A program made the position numbers and the translations under genes. From positions 8,871,001 through 8,935,000 of the forward strand of contig NZ_CP109178.1 of assembly GCF_036248255.1 (NCBI RefSeq): DNA of 64,000 nucleotides, in the 5' to 3' direction. The notes beneath the pieces are model-generated. The model made no database searches, had not been told where the DNA came from, and saw nothing but the letters and a program-made list of their open reading frames with translations. The DNA comes from Streptomyces sp. NBC_01717. Its GTDB lineage: Bacteria; Actinomycetota; Actinomycetes; Streptomycetales; Streptomycetaceae. This document shows, in pieces, positions 54,172 to 63,240 of the stretch; the stretch's first letter is position 1; each line of letters begins with the position of its first letter.

Positions 54172-55416
54172 TCAGTTGCCCTTCACGATCGCCTGTTCGC
54201 CGTTGCGCTGAAGGTCGGCGAGGATCTTCTTCGGGTCGGCGGTGCGCAGCGACTGGAGATCGGTGTTGAACTGGCTCAGGACCTTGTCGAAACCGGCGAT
54301 GGTCACCGGGCCCTGCGCGTAGGCGTTGCCGTCCACCCAGGCCTTGGCGGCCGGCTGCTTCTCGGCGTACGTCTCGAGCGCGCTTGTCCGCGACGGCATG
54401 ACGCCGAAGGCGTCGGCGAATGCGAGCTGCTGCTTGGCGGAGGTCAGGTACTTCACGAGGTCGACGCCCGCCGCGCGGTGCGCGCTGTCGGCGGCGACGC
54501 CCCAGCAGTTGCTGAAGGCGAGGGTTCCCTTGCCGGCCGGCCCCTCGGGCAGCGGCGCGACGGCGTACTTCACGTCGGGGTAATCGAGCTTCATACCGCC
54601 GTCGAGCCAGTTGCCCTCGATGGTCATGGCGGCCTTGCCCTTGCCGAGCGCCTCTCCGCCCCAGCTGGTGTCCACCTGCTTCGCGAACTTCATCGAGCCC
54701 GACTTGAGCAGGGACTGAACGAAGGTGAGCCCCTTGGCGTTCTCGGGGGTGTCGGCGGTCATCTTCTTCTGGTCCGCGTCGGTGAGCCAGCCACCCGCCT
54801 GCTTCATGAAGACGCCGAGTCGCTGGTACTCGTCGCTGGTGACCAGACCGGTGACGCCGTTGCCCGTGAGCTTGTCCGCGACGGTCTTCAGGTCCGCCCA
54901 GCTCTTCGGATAGTCCTTCTCCGTCAGCCCGGCCTTCTTCCACAGATCGGTGTTGATGGCGAGGCCGAGGGTGGAGGTGTCCTTCGGCAGGCAGACCAGC
55001 TTTCCGTTGTACGAGAACGAGGTGCGCAGCTGCTCGGAGAAGTCGTCGGCGTCGGATATCTGGTCCCCGTACGCGTAGAGCGAGCCGCCCTTCGCGTAAT
55101 TCGCGAACTGGTCGGAGTTGACGTAGAAGACGTCCGGCGGCTTGTGACCGGCAAAGGACTGAGCGAGCTGCTGGTTCATGTCCTTGGCGACTTCGACCGT
55201 GACCGTGTTGCCTGAGCTCTTGGCATACGCGGCGGTGGCGGTCTTGACCGCCTGGGTTTCGGCGTCCCCCGAGGTGGCGATCAATACCGTCAGGTTCTGC
55301 TTGCCGGCTTTGTCCTGCTTGGGCTCCTTGTCGCTGCCGAAGCTGGATGAGCAGCCGGTGGCGGCCAGCAACGCCGCACAGGTGGCGAGGGCGGCGACGG
55401 CCGTACGGGTGACCAT
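54172..55416 (-). CDS. carbohydrate ABC transporter substrate-binding lipoprotein
   Basis: ATG 55416 follows GGAGGA; 414 residues. The lipobox LAATGCSSS places it on the outer membrane face through Cys22. The family 1 sugar-binding fold is recognised from VTVEVAKDMNQQLAQSFAGHKPPDVFYVNS, GLAINTDLWKKAGLTEKDYPKSWADL and SNCWGVAADSAHRAAGVDLVKYL. It would capture an oligosaccharide, perhaps the substrate or product of the neighbouring glycosidase at 56708. Confidence 0.92.
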   Translation of the reverse strand: MVTRTAVAALATCAALLAATGCSSSFGSDKEPKQDKAGKQNLTVLIATSGDAETQAVKTATAAYAKSSGNTVTVEVAKDMNQQLAQSFAGHKPPDVFYVNSDQFANYAKGGSLYAYGDQISDADDFSEQLRTSFSYNGKLVCLPKDTSTLGLAINTDLWKKAGLTEKDYPKSWADLKTVADKLTGNGVTGLVTSDEYQRLGVFMKQAGGWLTDADQKKMTADTPENAKGLTFVQSLLKSGSMKFAKQVDTSWGGEALGKGKAAMTIEGNWLDGGMKLDYPDVKYAVAPLPEGPAGKGTLAFSNCWGVAADSAHRAAGVDLVKYLTSAKQQLAFADAFGVMPSRTSALETYAEKQPAAKAWVDGNAYAQGPVTIAGFDKVLSQFNTDLQSLRTADPKKILADLQRNGEQAIVKGN

Positions 55417-55505
55417 GAGTTCCTCCAGAAGGCATAACTTGCGGCTCAGCTGCCCGGAAGGGCGTGCTGTGAATCGGTGGCCCGTGAACGGGCGCGGGGG
55501 GTGGT

Positions 55506-56555
55506 TCAGTTGCCCGACGCGGGTGTGCTGTCGCGCACGACGAGAGACGGTTCGAGCAGGACGCGCTCAGGCGGAGCGTCGGGTTCCGACATTCGGGCCA
55601 ACAGAAGACGGACACATTCGCGGCCGACGGCCTCCAGTGGCTGGGCGACGGTGGACAGTCCGGGGGAGAGAAGCGACGCCGTGGGGGAGTCGTCGAAGCC
55701 GACGACGGCGACATCCGTGCCCGGAACGGCTTGTCGCTCGCGCAGGGCCTGATAGCAGCCGAGGGCGAGCATGTCGCTGGCGGCGATCACGGCCGTCGCG
55801 CCCGAGTCGAGCAGTGGTCCGGCGGCGGCCTGTGCCGAGGTGATGTCATCGATGCTTTGCGCCCGCTTGCCGCGTACCGCAAGGCCGTGCCGCTGCATGG
55901 CGCGCTGCCAGCCCTCGGCGCGGTCGTCGCCGACTCCGGAGCCGCGCGGCCAGCCGAGAAACGCGATCTTGCGATGCCCCATGCCGACCAGGTGCTCGAC
56001 TGCGGAGTCCGTGCCCGAGGCACCGTCGACGTCGACCCAGTCGCCTATCTGCCGGCCGGACCACATCCGGCCGAAGCCCACGAATGGCACACCGTGCTTC
56101 TCCAGCCAGGCCTGGCGCCTGTCGCCCCGCTCGGTGCCGCTCAGCACGAAGCCATCCACGCTGTGCAGGTCGAGGAGCTCCTCGTACCCCTCGAGGCCGG
56201 TGCTGCCAGGGGGTGAGGCGAAGAGCAGGATCCGGTAGCCCGCTTCGTCGGCGGTCTGGGACAAGGCGTGCAGAAACCGGTCCATGACCGGGGCCGAGGT
56301 GCCGGGGGCGGTGGGACGTATGCCGTAGCCGATGAGTCTGCTGGAGCGGGTGCGCAGGGTCTGGGCGGCTCGATGCGGGCGATAGCCCAGCTCGTCGATG
56401 GTGCGGCGGACCCGCTCCAGGGTCTCCGGGCGCAGCAGTTCAGGCGAGTTGATTGCGTTTGACACTGTTTGCGGAGAGACGCCGGCCCGCCTCGCCACCG
56501 TGGCAAGAGTCACCGAACCTGCCTTGGGTGCGGGGGTGTTGGGGGAGCGGGGCAT
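55506..56555 (-). CDS. LacI-family repressor of the sugar operon
   Basis: ATG 56555 follows GGAG; 349 residues. The helix-turn-helix VTLATVARRAGVSPQTVSNAINSPELL and hinge helix lead into a sugar-sensing domain (YRILLFASPPGS, VDGFVLSGTERGDR, HRKIAFLGWPRGSGVG, AVIAASDMLALGCYQAL). It is the first gene of the minus-strand operon with the ABC transporter and is divergent from the glycosidase. Two palindromes of the type TTGGA-CG-TCCAA flank its promoter, so it is probably autoregulated and induced by a sugar. Confidence 0.92.
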   Translation of the reverse strand: MPRSPNTPAPKAGSVTLATVARRAGVSPQTVSNAINSPELLRPETLERVRRTIDELGYRPHRAAQTLRTRSSRLIGYGIRPTAPGTSAPVMDRFLHALSQTADEAGYRILLFASPPGSTGLEGYEELLDLHSVDGFVLSGTERGDRRQAWLEKHGVPFVGFGRMWSGRQIGDWVDVDGASGTDSAVEHLVGMGHRKIAFLGWPRGSGVGDDRAEGWQRAMQRHGLAVRGKRAQSIDDITSAQAAAGPLLDSGATAVIAASDMLALGCYQALRERQAVPGTDVAVVGFDDSPTASLLSPGLSTVAQPLEAVGRECVRLLLARMSEPDAPPERVLLEPSLVVRDSTPASGN

Positions 56556-56591
56556 GGCTGTCTCCGGAACCGGTTGTGCGAACGGACGAGT

Positions 56592-56620
56592 TTATTGGAG
56601 CGTTCCAATACCGTTGTCAA
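56592..56620 (-). promoter_or_regulatory. promoter of the LacI/ABC transporter operon
   Basis: Minus strand TTGACA (56620-56615), 17 bp, CAATAA (56597-56592). Operator 1 lies over the spacer and the -10 element. Confidence 0.6.
56594..56609. promoter_or_regulatory. LacI operator 1
   Basis: ATTGGAGCGTTCCAAT has perfect ATTGGA/TCCAAT arms. Its 14-bp core is the exact reverse complement of that of operator 2, 52 bp away. Confidence 0.75.
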
Positions 56621-56644
56621 CGCTGTGAAGTCGTAGTTAGGGTT

Positions 56645-56660
56645 CTTGGAACGCTCCAAT
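56645..56660. promoter_or_regulatory. LacI operator 2
   Basis: CTTGGAACGCTCCAAT; core TTGGAACGCTCCAA is the reverse complement of the core of operator 1. It lies about 50 bp before the glycosidase start, so one repressor could control both directions. Confidence 0.75.
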
Positions 56661-56707
56661 GCCTGAGAGGTTCTGCTCTGTTGGACACCACTGTCAAGAC
56701 CCACGAC

Positions 56708-58804
56708 ATGACGAACTCCGACACGGGGCCCGGTCCTTCGGCCGAAGGCCTCCAGCCATTCCTGCATGACGCCTGTGTGACGCTGTACGCCCCGAGCTTC
56801 GCGATCTCGCACTCCGACGGACAGATCGACGGTTCCGCCGACGGCTTCTACCACGGCGACAGCAGAGCGCTCGCCCGCCTGACCGTCGCGGCAGACGGGA
56901 TCGCGATTGCGCCGGTACGGGGAGCCTTCGAAGGAGCGGACCGGGCGGCCTTCCGCGGTGTGCTGCGCGGACTGGGTGAGGAGACCCCGGATCCGGCGGT
57001 CACCCTGCACCGGCGCCGCCGCGTCACCCCCGGGCGCCTGGAGGAGACTCTCGAAGTCGCCAACGCCGGACGGCAGAACGTCCGTGTCCGGCTGATCGTC
57101 ACTGCCGGGACCGACCTCGCCCCGATGGAGCGCGTCAAGTCCGGACACGCGCAGAGCCCGGTCACCGCCGGCGCCACCGAGAGCGGACTCGACTGGTCAC
57201 GGGACACCTTCGCCGTACGCCTCACCAGCTCCCCGGAGCCCGCCACGATCGACCCGGCTGCTGGACGGCTGGAGTACGACATCGAACTCACGCCCCGCTC
57301 GTCATGGACCGCTGTGCTGCACTGCGACGCGGCTCATGAGGACGGCGATCAGTTCCCCGCGCCCCCGGCGGACAGCCTGCCCTGGCGCACACCGGTACTG
57401 CGAAGCGCCGACCGGCGCTTCGACCAGTGGCTGAGCCAGTCGGCCGCCGACCTCGACCGACTGCGGCTGACCGATCCGGACAAGCCCGCCGACCAGTTCC
57501 TGGCCGCCGGAGCCCCGTGGTTCCTCACCCTCTTCGGCCGCGACTCCCTGTGGGCGGCCCGTATGCTGCTGCCGCTGGGCACCGATCTCGCCGCCGGTAC
57601 GCTGCGCACCCTCGCCCGCCGCCAAGGCGTGAGGTCCGACCAGGACACCGAGGAACAGCCCGGCAAGATTCTGCACGAAGTGCGCCGAGCCACCCAGAAC
57701 TTCAACGAGAACTTCTCCCTGCCGCCCTGCTACTACGGCACGGTCGACGCCACCCCGCTCTGGATCACCCTGCTGCACGACTCCTGGCGCTGGGGCCTCG
57801 CGCCCGAGCAGGTGGAGCAGCTCCTGCCGCACGCGGAGTCCGCCCTCGCCTGGATGCGCGACCATGGCGACGCGGACGGGGACGGATTCCTCAAGTACAT
57901 CGACCGCACCGGACGTGGCCTGGCCAACCAGGGATGGAAGGACTCCGGCGACTCCATCCGGTATCGCGACGGCCGCTTCGCCACCTCCCCGATCGCGCTC
58001 TGCGAAGTCCAGGCCTACGCATACGAGGCGGCCCGCGGCGGCGCCGACCTGCTGCGCGCCTTCGGCCGCCCCGGCGCCGACCGGTGGGAGGAGTGGGCCG
58101 AACGGCTGCGTGATCGGTTCCGCAGCCACTTCTGGGTGGAGGACGAACGGGGTCCGTACCCGGCCGTCGCGCTCGACGGGGACAAGAAGCCGGTGGACTC
58201 GGTCACTTCGGGCTTCGGCCAGTTGCTGGGCACCGGCCTGCTCAACCACGAGGAGAGCGCCCTGCTGGCCGCCAGGCTCGGCGCGCCCGACCTCGACTCG
58301 GGCCATGGCCTGCGGACCCTGAGCAGCGACTCCGTGGCCTACAACCCGTACGGCTACCACATCGGTTCCATCTGGCCGCACGACACCGCGATCGCGGTAC
58401 ACGGGCTGGTCAGGGCCGGGTTCCCGGAAACGGCCGCGTCCCTCTCCGGGGGTCTTCTGACCGCCTCCGCGGGCTTCGACGGGCGGCTTCCCGAGCTGTT
58501 CGCCGGTCATGGCGCGGCGACCGACGCCCGGCCCTCGCCCTATCCGGCGTCCTGCCGTCCCCAGGCCTGGGCGGCGGCCTCGTCCGTCATGATCCTGCAG
58601 TCGATGCTGGGGCTCTCTGCCGATGTCCCCGGCGGAACGCTCACCGTCGCGCCCGGATTCGCTGAGGAATACCGGCCGATGAAGGTCGAGGGCCTCGACA
58701 TCGCCGGCGGGCGGCTGGACATCTCCATCGACGCCGACGGTACGGCGCACGTCGAGGCGCCGAACGGCCTGGTGGTGAAGAGGGAGCACATGACGCCCCG
58801 TTGA
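56708..58804 (+). CDS. glycogen-debranching-type glycosidase (GDE_N_bis plus (alpha/alpha)6 barrel)
   Basis: A 698-residue cytoplasmic protein. The N-terminal ~200 residues are the GDE_N_bis beta-domain (GSADGFYHGDSRALARL, VANAGRQNVRVRL). The barrel has FLTLFGRDSLWAARMLLPL, GKILHEVRRATQNFNENFS, YYGTVDATPLWITLLHDSW, DGDADGDGFLKY and IGSIWPHDTAIAVHG, as in amylo-alpha-1,6-glucosidase and GH63-like enzymes; the Asp/Glu catalytic pair lies in GRDSLW and the C-terminal half. It probably cleaves the sugar imported by the divergent ABC transporter. No strong ribosome-binding site precedes ATG 56708. Confidence 0.87.
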   Translation: MTNSDTGPGPSAEGLQPFLHDACVTLYAPSFAISHSDGQIDGSADGFYHGDSRALARLTVAADGIAIAPVRGAFEGADRAAFRGVLRGLGEETPDPAVTLHRRRRVTPGRLEETLEVANAGRQNVRVRLIVTAGTDLAPMERVKSGHAQSPVTAGATESGLDWSRDTFAVRLTSSPEPATIDPAAGRLEYDIELTPRSSWTAVLHCDAAHEDGDQFPAPPADSLPWRTPVLRSADRRFDQWLSQSAADLDRLRLTDPDKPADQFLAAGAPWFLTLFGRDSLWAARMLLPLGTDLAAGTLRTLARRQGVRSDQDTEEQPGKILHEVRRATQNFNENFSLPPCYYGTVDATPLWITLLHDSWRWGLAPEQVEQLLPHAESALAWMRDHGDADGDGFLKYIDRTGRGLANQGWKDSGDSIRYRDGRFATSPIALCEVQAYAYEAARGGADLLRAFGRPGADRWEEWAERLRDRFRSHFWVEDERGPYPAVALDGDKKPVDSVTSGFGQLLGTGLLNHEESALLAARLGAPDLDSGHGLRTLSSDSVAYNPYGYHIGSIWPHDTAIAVHGLVRAGFPETAASLSGGLLTASAGFDGRLPELFAGHGAATDARPSPYPASCRPQAWAAASSVMILQSMLGLSADVPGGTLTVAPGFAEEYRPMKVEGLDIAGGRLDISIDADGTAHVEAPNGLVVKREHMTPR

Positions 58805-58991
58805 CGCGGAGCGGCTGTACCCGCCGGGCACGCGCCGACGGCGACGTCGAAGCCGTCGGCCTCGCCCCGTACGTCGTGCACCGAAAGCGTATCCAGAGCC
58901 TCGGCGAGCGGTTGGGCCGGAGCCATCGCTTCTCTTCCCTCGGTGATCATCAGCGATCGTTCAGAGAAGGACGGCCGGTGACCGAAGCACG

Positions 58992-59015
58992 GAAGGCCGC
59001 CCTCGGGCGGCCTTC
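58992..59015. terminator. bidirectional hairpin terminator
   Basis: GAAGGCCGCCC (58992-59002), TC, GGGCGGCCTTC (59005-59015): a perfect 11-bp stem between the convergent glycosidase and DUF3103-like genes. Confidence 0.8.
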
Positions 59016-59036
59016 GCGAGACATGCGTACGCGCGG

Positions 59037-60176
59037 TCAGAACTGCTCGACGAAGTACGGCTCGACCGTGATCCAGCCGTTGCCGGCCGCCCCGTTTCGG
59101 CGATCCGAGTCACTCCGGGCGAGGGTGTACCAGGAGTCGACGTAGTTCGGGTCATCGGTCCACCAGGAGGTGGGGATGGCCGACAGCACCGCGTTCACCA
59201 GGGGAATGTACGCCCCCTGGTCCGTGATGGTGAGCAGGGCCGTGGTCAGAGCCTGGGCGAGGGCCTGGTAGTTCGTGTCGCCGTCGTCCTCCATCATCAC
59301 GGCGTCGGCGAGGTTGTACTTGTAGTTCGACCAGTTGACCAGGATCTGGTTGGGGTAATAGACGACCCCGTCGCTGTTCAGATAGGGCATGTCCACCGTG
59401 TCCACGCGCACCTTGCCGTCCAGCCCGAAGCCGGTCACAAGCGTGTACACCTCGGCGTCACCCTTGACCCAGGGCTCTTCGTCGTCGGCCAGTTCGACGG
59501 AGGTGACGCGGGTGGACCACCAGCCACCGGCTGCCTGCCGCGCCTGCGGCCGGGGGGTGGCGACGCCATGCTTCGCGAACTCTGCTCTCAGGACGCCGAG
59601 CCCCGCCGCCAAGGCCTTGGAGACGTCGATGTCCACCACGTAGACAGGCCGTTGGGGCACCTCACGGGCGTCGAGGGTGTGCGCACGTCCCTGGCTGTCG
59701 TACGCGGTTATCGTCTCGGCGGCGTCGTCGGCAGGGGCGGCGGCGACCAGCGGGACGGCCCCACCGGTCAGGTCCTCGCGCATCGAGGCGTCGCCGAGAC
59801 GGACGCGCAGCAGCGAACCGGTGCTCGCGGCCAGCCCCTTGGCCGCAGCGATACGGCGGTCCGCCTCGCGGACCGCCGGGATCAGGGCCTTGCCGCTCCG
59901 GGTGGCGGCCCGAGCCGCCAGGGCCTGTACATCGACCTGGGCGGATGAGAGGGCCGCGCTGCGTACCTGCGACCGCCAGCCCGTATCCGCCAGGGAGGCG
60001 GCGAGGGAGCGGGCGACATCGTCCTCGATGCCGCTCACGGCGGACGGTGCCGCGGCGGACGGCCGGGCCGTGGACGCCTCGGCGGTCGCCGATACGGCTC
60101 CCTGCGCCGTGGCGGTGGTGACCGCGGTGAGAAGGGCGGCCACGAGGGCGGTACGCCGCAACTGCTTCTTGCTCAA
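59037..60176 (-). CDS. secreted protein resembling DUF3103
   Basis: TTG 60176 is chosen because AGGAGG lies five bases upstream; 379 residues. A signal sequence (RRTALVAALLTAVTTATAQGAVS) is followed by an Ala-rich region and a beta-rich C-terminal half: VYVVDIDVSKALAAGLGVLR, YTLVTGFGLDGKVRVDTVDM, VVYYPNQILVNWSNYKYNL and VEPYFVEQF. This agrees with DUF3103 proteins as I know them, but that assignment is from memory. Function unknown. Confidence 0.65.
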   Translation of the reverse strand: MSKKQLRRTALVAALLTAVTTATAQGAVSATAEASTARPSAAAPSAVSGIEDDVARSLAASLADTGWRSQVRSAALSSAQVDVQALAARAATRSGKALIPAVREADRRIAAAKGLAASTGSLLRVRLGDASMREDLTGGAVPLVAAAPADDAAETITAYDSQGRAHTLDAREVPQRPVYVVDIDVSKALAAGLGVLRAEFAKHGVATPRPQARQAAGGWWSTRVTSVELADDEEPWVKGDAEVYTLVTGFGLDGKVRVDTVDMPYLNSDGVVYYPNQILVNWSNYKYNLADAVMMEDDGDTNYQALAQALTTALLTITDQGAYIPLVNAVLSAIPTSWWTDDPNYVDSWYTLARSDSDRRNGAAGNGWITVEPYFVEQF

Positions 60177-60392
60177 GAGATCCTCCTGATGCCGAGCGCT
60201 GGCTCCGCCCAGGGCGGAGCCGCCGGGTGGGCGTCTGCGCTGCTGGGACGGGTTCTGGGACGTCTGCGCCCAGGATGGCGCCATGAGGTCTATGCGAGTA
60301 GATCTGTGAGGGTAAATTTCTCGTGTCGGGATCACGTCAAGTCGGCGGGTCCGTAAGGGAGTTACCTCCGGAAAAGGGGGCCGTCGTCCTCC
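60177..60392. other. upstream region of the DUF3103-like gene
   Basis: Probable promoter region; nothing else recognised. Confidence 0.35.
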
Positions 60393-60737
60393 CGTCCGTC
60401 CCTGATCCGTCGAGGACTGCTGCGCACCGGCACCGGCGTCGGACTCGCCGCGCACGGTCTCGGATACTCCGCCCGGAGCATGTCCTCGGCGGTCGGCGCG
60501 AGCACCTGCTCCATCGACCCGGTCCAAAACCGCATGATCGTCCGCTACCACAAGGACGGCGCCGAGCACATCGCCATCCACAACGTCTCGGACAGCGACA
60601 ACGGCGACTTCAGCAATCCGCTCGGCACGAACGGTCGAGCGCTGCAGCCGGGCCGTCCCGATTGCGGCCACTGGACGCTGCTGTGCCGGACTCTCGGCCT
60701 GCGGTGCGGCCGGCCGCGAGAAATTTGCTGTCAGTAG
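60393..60737 (+). pseudogene. remnant of a Tat-exported protein (perhaps TagC-like)
   Basis: The frame begins with a Tat-like SLIRRGLLRTGTGVGLAAHG, then jumps to IDPVQNRMIVRYHKDGAEH and NVSDSDNGDFSNPL. The last part resembles the wall-teichoic-acid-associated TagC-like or phage-baseplate-like proteins of Streptomyces, but a large internal part and the C-terminus are missing. Low-confidence reading. Confidence 0.25.
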
Positions 60738-60935
60738 GCTCGCGCCAAAGGTGGTCCGCCCGGTCGACGTGCGAAGGGCTCCCGGGCGGACTCCACTGTC
60801 CATGCTGCCCCGGCCGTCGACGCTGCTGCCGTTGACGGGGCCGGTAGTGAGACCGGTCGGGTGGTGCCGCGTTCCGTGTTCCGCGTTGCTTGGGCGAATT
60901 CCACGCGGTAAGTCCGCCCTCCGGCTCCTGCCGGG
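60738..60935. other. short gap, nothing recognised
   Basis: No gene, promoter or terminator could be supported. Confidence 0.3.
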
Positions 60936-61796
60936 TCAGTGCGCCCTGACTTCGTCGACGTCCAGGCCGCGGTCGACGCCGTGGGGGACGACCTTCTGTC
61001 CGGGCTCGAGTTCCAGGCGTTTCCCGTCCAGGTGGATCTCGACCTGGTCCGGTTCGAAGGACACCATGTCACCGATCCGGCCGACCTCCGGGTAGGCGTT
61101 GCGGTACGTCCAGGCGGCCCGGTGCACATCGCCGATGTCGTAGTAGTCGCACAGGCCCTTGTAGGGGCAGAAGGTCTGTCCTGCGACGGGGCGCAGCTGG
61201 GTCTCGTCGATGTCGGCGCGCGGGACGTACCAGCGCGGGGCGAATCCGGATTCGTAGAGCACGACGGGGTGCTCGGAGCGGGCCACCACGGTGTCGCCCA
61301 GGCGGACTTCCAGAGGCCTGGAGCTGTTGCGGATGTCGATGCGGTGGTACGGGTCCGCGGCGTGTCCCAGGATGCGCTCGTCCTCCTCGTGGAAGGCGTC
61401 CATGGCCCGCCACGCGAAGGCGATGCGGCCTTGCAGCTCGGCGGCGTGCTCGGGCGGCGAGGTGAACTCCCAGGCGGCCCGTTCGGTGGTGCGGTCGCCG
61501 GCATGGACCGCGTACCAGGTGGTCTCGCCCAGGTCCTTGTGGTGGGTGACCTTGTCGCCTGCGGCCAGGACCTGGGGGTCCACGTCCCCGCGGGGGAAGT
61601 AGGCGACGGGGTAGCGGCCCGGCTCGTGCAGCAGGATGACGTTCTCGCTGTCGGCGATCCAGGTGTCGTTGAACTTCACGCGCATGCGGCGGCGCAGCGG
61701 CTCGGCGAACAGCAGTCGCTCAGGCAGGGGTTCGGGGGTGAGGAAGTGTCCGATCGCGCCTGCGGAAAGGGGCCCTTGCTGCCAGGACAGTCCCAT
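60936..61796 (-). CDS. DUF427-family protein (two domains)
   Basis: ATG 61796 follows GGAAGGAAAA; 286 residues. Two copies of the DUF427 domain are visible: RVKFNDTWIADSENVILLHE...YFPRGDVDPQVL, and VRLGDTVVARSEHPVVLYE...WYVPRADIDETQL with CPYKGLCDYYDI. Single-domain members are about half this length. Function unknown; the fold resembles small beta proteins of unknown enzymatic role. It lies 172 bp downstream of the hydrolase and may be co-transcribed with it. Confidence 0.88.
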   Translation of the reverse strand: MGLSWQQGPLSAGAIGHFLTPEPLPERLLFAEPLRRRMRVKFNDTWIADSENVILLHEPGRYPVAYFPRGDVDPQVLAAGDKVTHHKDLGETTWYAVHAGDRTTERAAWEFTSPPEHAAELQGRIAFAWRAMDAFHEEDERILGHAADPYHRIDIRNSSRPLEVRLGDTVVARSEHPVVLYESGFAPRWYVPRADIDETQLRPVAGQTFCPYKGLCDYYDIGDVHRAAWTYRNAYPEVGRIGDMVSFEPDQVEIHLDGKRLELEPGQKVVPHGVDRGLDVDEVRAH

Positions 61797-61968
61797 GGCG
61801 TTTTCCTTCCGGGTGCGGGGTGGGCGGGAGGCGCACCCCGGGATGGCCGGGTGGTTGTCGTTGCCCGGTCAGGACTTGCAGGAGCAGCGGGAGACCGCGG
61901 CCTCCGGTCGGCGGCAGCAGGTCCGGATGGCCTTGCCGTCGATGGCGGTGGTGCCTCGACCTGCGGCG

Positions 61969-62838
61969 TCAGGCCAGGACGCGGTCGAGGAAGTCGCGGA
62001 TGTACTGGGTGATGGGCTCCAGGTGGCTCTCGAGGGCGAAGTGGCCGGACTCGAGCAGGTAGATCTCGGCGTTGGGCAGGTCCGTGCTGAACGCCTCGGC
62101 GCCCGCGGGGCCGAAGATTTCGTCGTTGGCGCCCCAGACCGCCAGCAGTGGGACCTGGGAGTCGCGGAAGTACTGGTGGACCTGTGGGTAGAGGTCGACG
62201 TTGGTGGGGTAGTCGCGGAACAGCTTGAGCTGGATCTCGTCGTTGCCGGGCCGGTCCAGCAGTGCCTGGTCGTGGACCCAGTTGTCGGGGCTGACCAGGC
62301 TGGGGTCGGCGACTCCGTTCACGTACTGCCATCGGGTGATCTCGGCGGTCAGGGCGCCTCGCATGGGGGCCTCGGTGTCGGGTCCGGGCGCTTGGGCGTA
62401 GGCGAAGACGCCGTCCCAGAAGGGCTTGACGAAGCCCGCTTCGTAGGCGTTGCCGTTCTGGCTGATGATCGCGGTGATGCGGTCCGGGGCCTGGAGCGCG
62501 AGGCGCCAGCCGATGGGGGCGCCGTAGTCCTGCACGTACATCGCGAACCGGCCGATACCCAAGTGCTTCAGCAGGCCGGAGGTGACCTCGGTGAGGGCCT
62601 CGAAGGTGTAGGGGAAGTCCTCCAGGGCGGGCATCGCCGACTGGCCGAACCCGATGTGGTCGGGAGCGATGACGTGGTACCGGTCGGCGAGTGCCGGGAT
62701 CAGTTGGCGGAACATGTGCGAGCTGGTCGGGAAGCCGTGGAGCAGCACCACATCGGGTGCCTGGGGGTCGCCGGCCTCCCGGTAGAAGACCTCGAGGCCG
62801 TTGACGGTGGCCGTGCGGTGGTGGACTGCGGGAGTCAT
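61969..62838 (-). CDS. alpha/beta hydrolase, haloalkane-dehalogenase-like
   Basis: A 289-residue hydrolase. The oxyanion motif HGFP (34-37) and the nucleophile elbow VQDYGAPIGW with D104 replace the usual GxSxG; an Asp nucleophile is the mark of haloalkane dehalogenases and epoxide hydrolases. The catalytic His is in ESGHFALESH (~270). It may cleave halogenated or epoxide compounds. Its promoter carries two TAACC-N18-GGTTA sites, the nearest overlapping its ribosome-binding region; two more lie before the divergent CGNR regulator. Confidence 0.88.
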   Translation of the reverse strand: MTPAVHHRTATVNGLEVFYREAGDPQAPDVVLLHGFPTSSHMFRQLIPALADRYHVIAPDHIGFGQSAMPALEDFPYTFEALTEVTSGLLKHLGIGRFAMYVQDYGAPIGWRLALQAPDRITAIISQNGNAYEAGFVKPFWDGVFAYAQAPGPDTEAPMRGALTAEITRWQYVNGVADPSLVSPDNWVHDQALLDRPGNDEIQLKLFRDYPTNVDLYPQVHQYFRDSQVPLLAVWGANDEIFGPAGAEAFSTDLPNAEIYLLESGHFALESHLEPITQYIRDFLDRVLA

Positions 62839-62843
62839 ATCCC

Positions 62844-62871
62844 TAACCCTTCTATCGAGCTTGAGTGGTTA
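62844..62871. promoter_or_regulatory. operator site 1, TAACC-N18-GGTTA
   Basis: TAACC (62844-62848) and GGTTA (62867-62871) 18 bp apart, six bases from the hydrolase start codon. Confidence 0.7.
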
Positions 62872-62896
62872 TGAATCCAGTCGACCACGCCATATC

Positions 62897-62924
62897 TAAC
62901 CTGTCAAGGTGCTATTACTGGTTA
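62897..62924. promoter_or_regulatory. operator site 2, TAACC-N18-GGTTA
   Basis: TAACC (62897-62901), GGTTA (62920-62924); begins TAACCTGTCAAG like site 4. Confidence 0.75.
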
Positions 62925-63157
62925 GAACGACTGGAGGCCTCCGGGGTGGGGTGCGTTCCCCGCCCGTCGGGAGCTCGGGGCGGGGTGGGGGTGGATCCGT
63001 GGCCTTTCTCAAGCCTCCGCCTGTCGGTGGCCCGTCGGCGAGTGGAGCGGCCGGGTGCGAGTGTTCTCGGCCCATCGGTGTCGGCCCGGTCGGTCCGGTG
63101 CGCACGGTTTCCGATCGCTCCTGTCGCCTCGGCCGCGGTGAACGGTACGTCCGAAAG
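62925..63157. other. central part of the divergent CGNR/hydrolase region
   Basis: No gene supported. It separates the two pairs of operator sites. Confidence 0.4.
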
Positions 63158-63185
63158 TAACCGTCAAAATGTTCTTTTGTGGTTA
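63158..63185. promoter_or_regulatory. operator site 3, TAACC-N18-GGTTA
   Basis: TAACC (63158-63162), GGTTA (63181-63185); the half-site is followed by GTCAA as in sites 2 and 4. Confidence 0.75.
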
Positions 63186-63203
63186 GAGGGGGATCGATTC
63201 ATG

Positions 63204-63231
63204 TAACCTGTCAAGCAATTCGATGCGGTTA
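63204..63231. promoter_or_regulatory. operator site 4, TAACC-N18-GGTTA
   Basis: TAACC (63204-63208), GGTTA (63227-63231), ending at the AGGAGG of the CGNR gene. Confidence 0.75.
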
Positions 63232-63240
63232 GGAGGCGTG

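Noticed and set aside
52083..56555. complete ABC importer
   Set aside because: No ATPase gene is encoded here; the transporter must rely on an ATPase from elsewhere.
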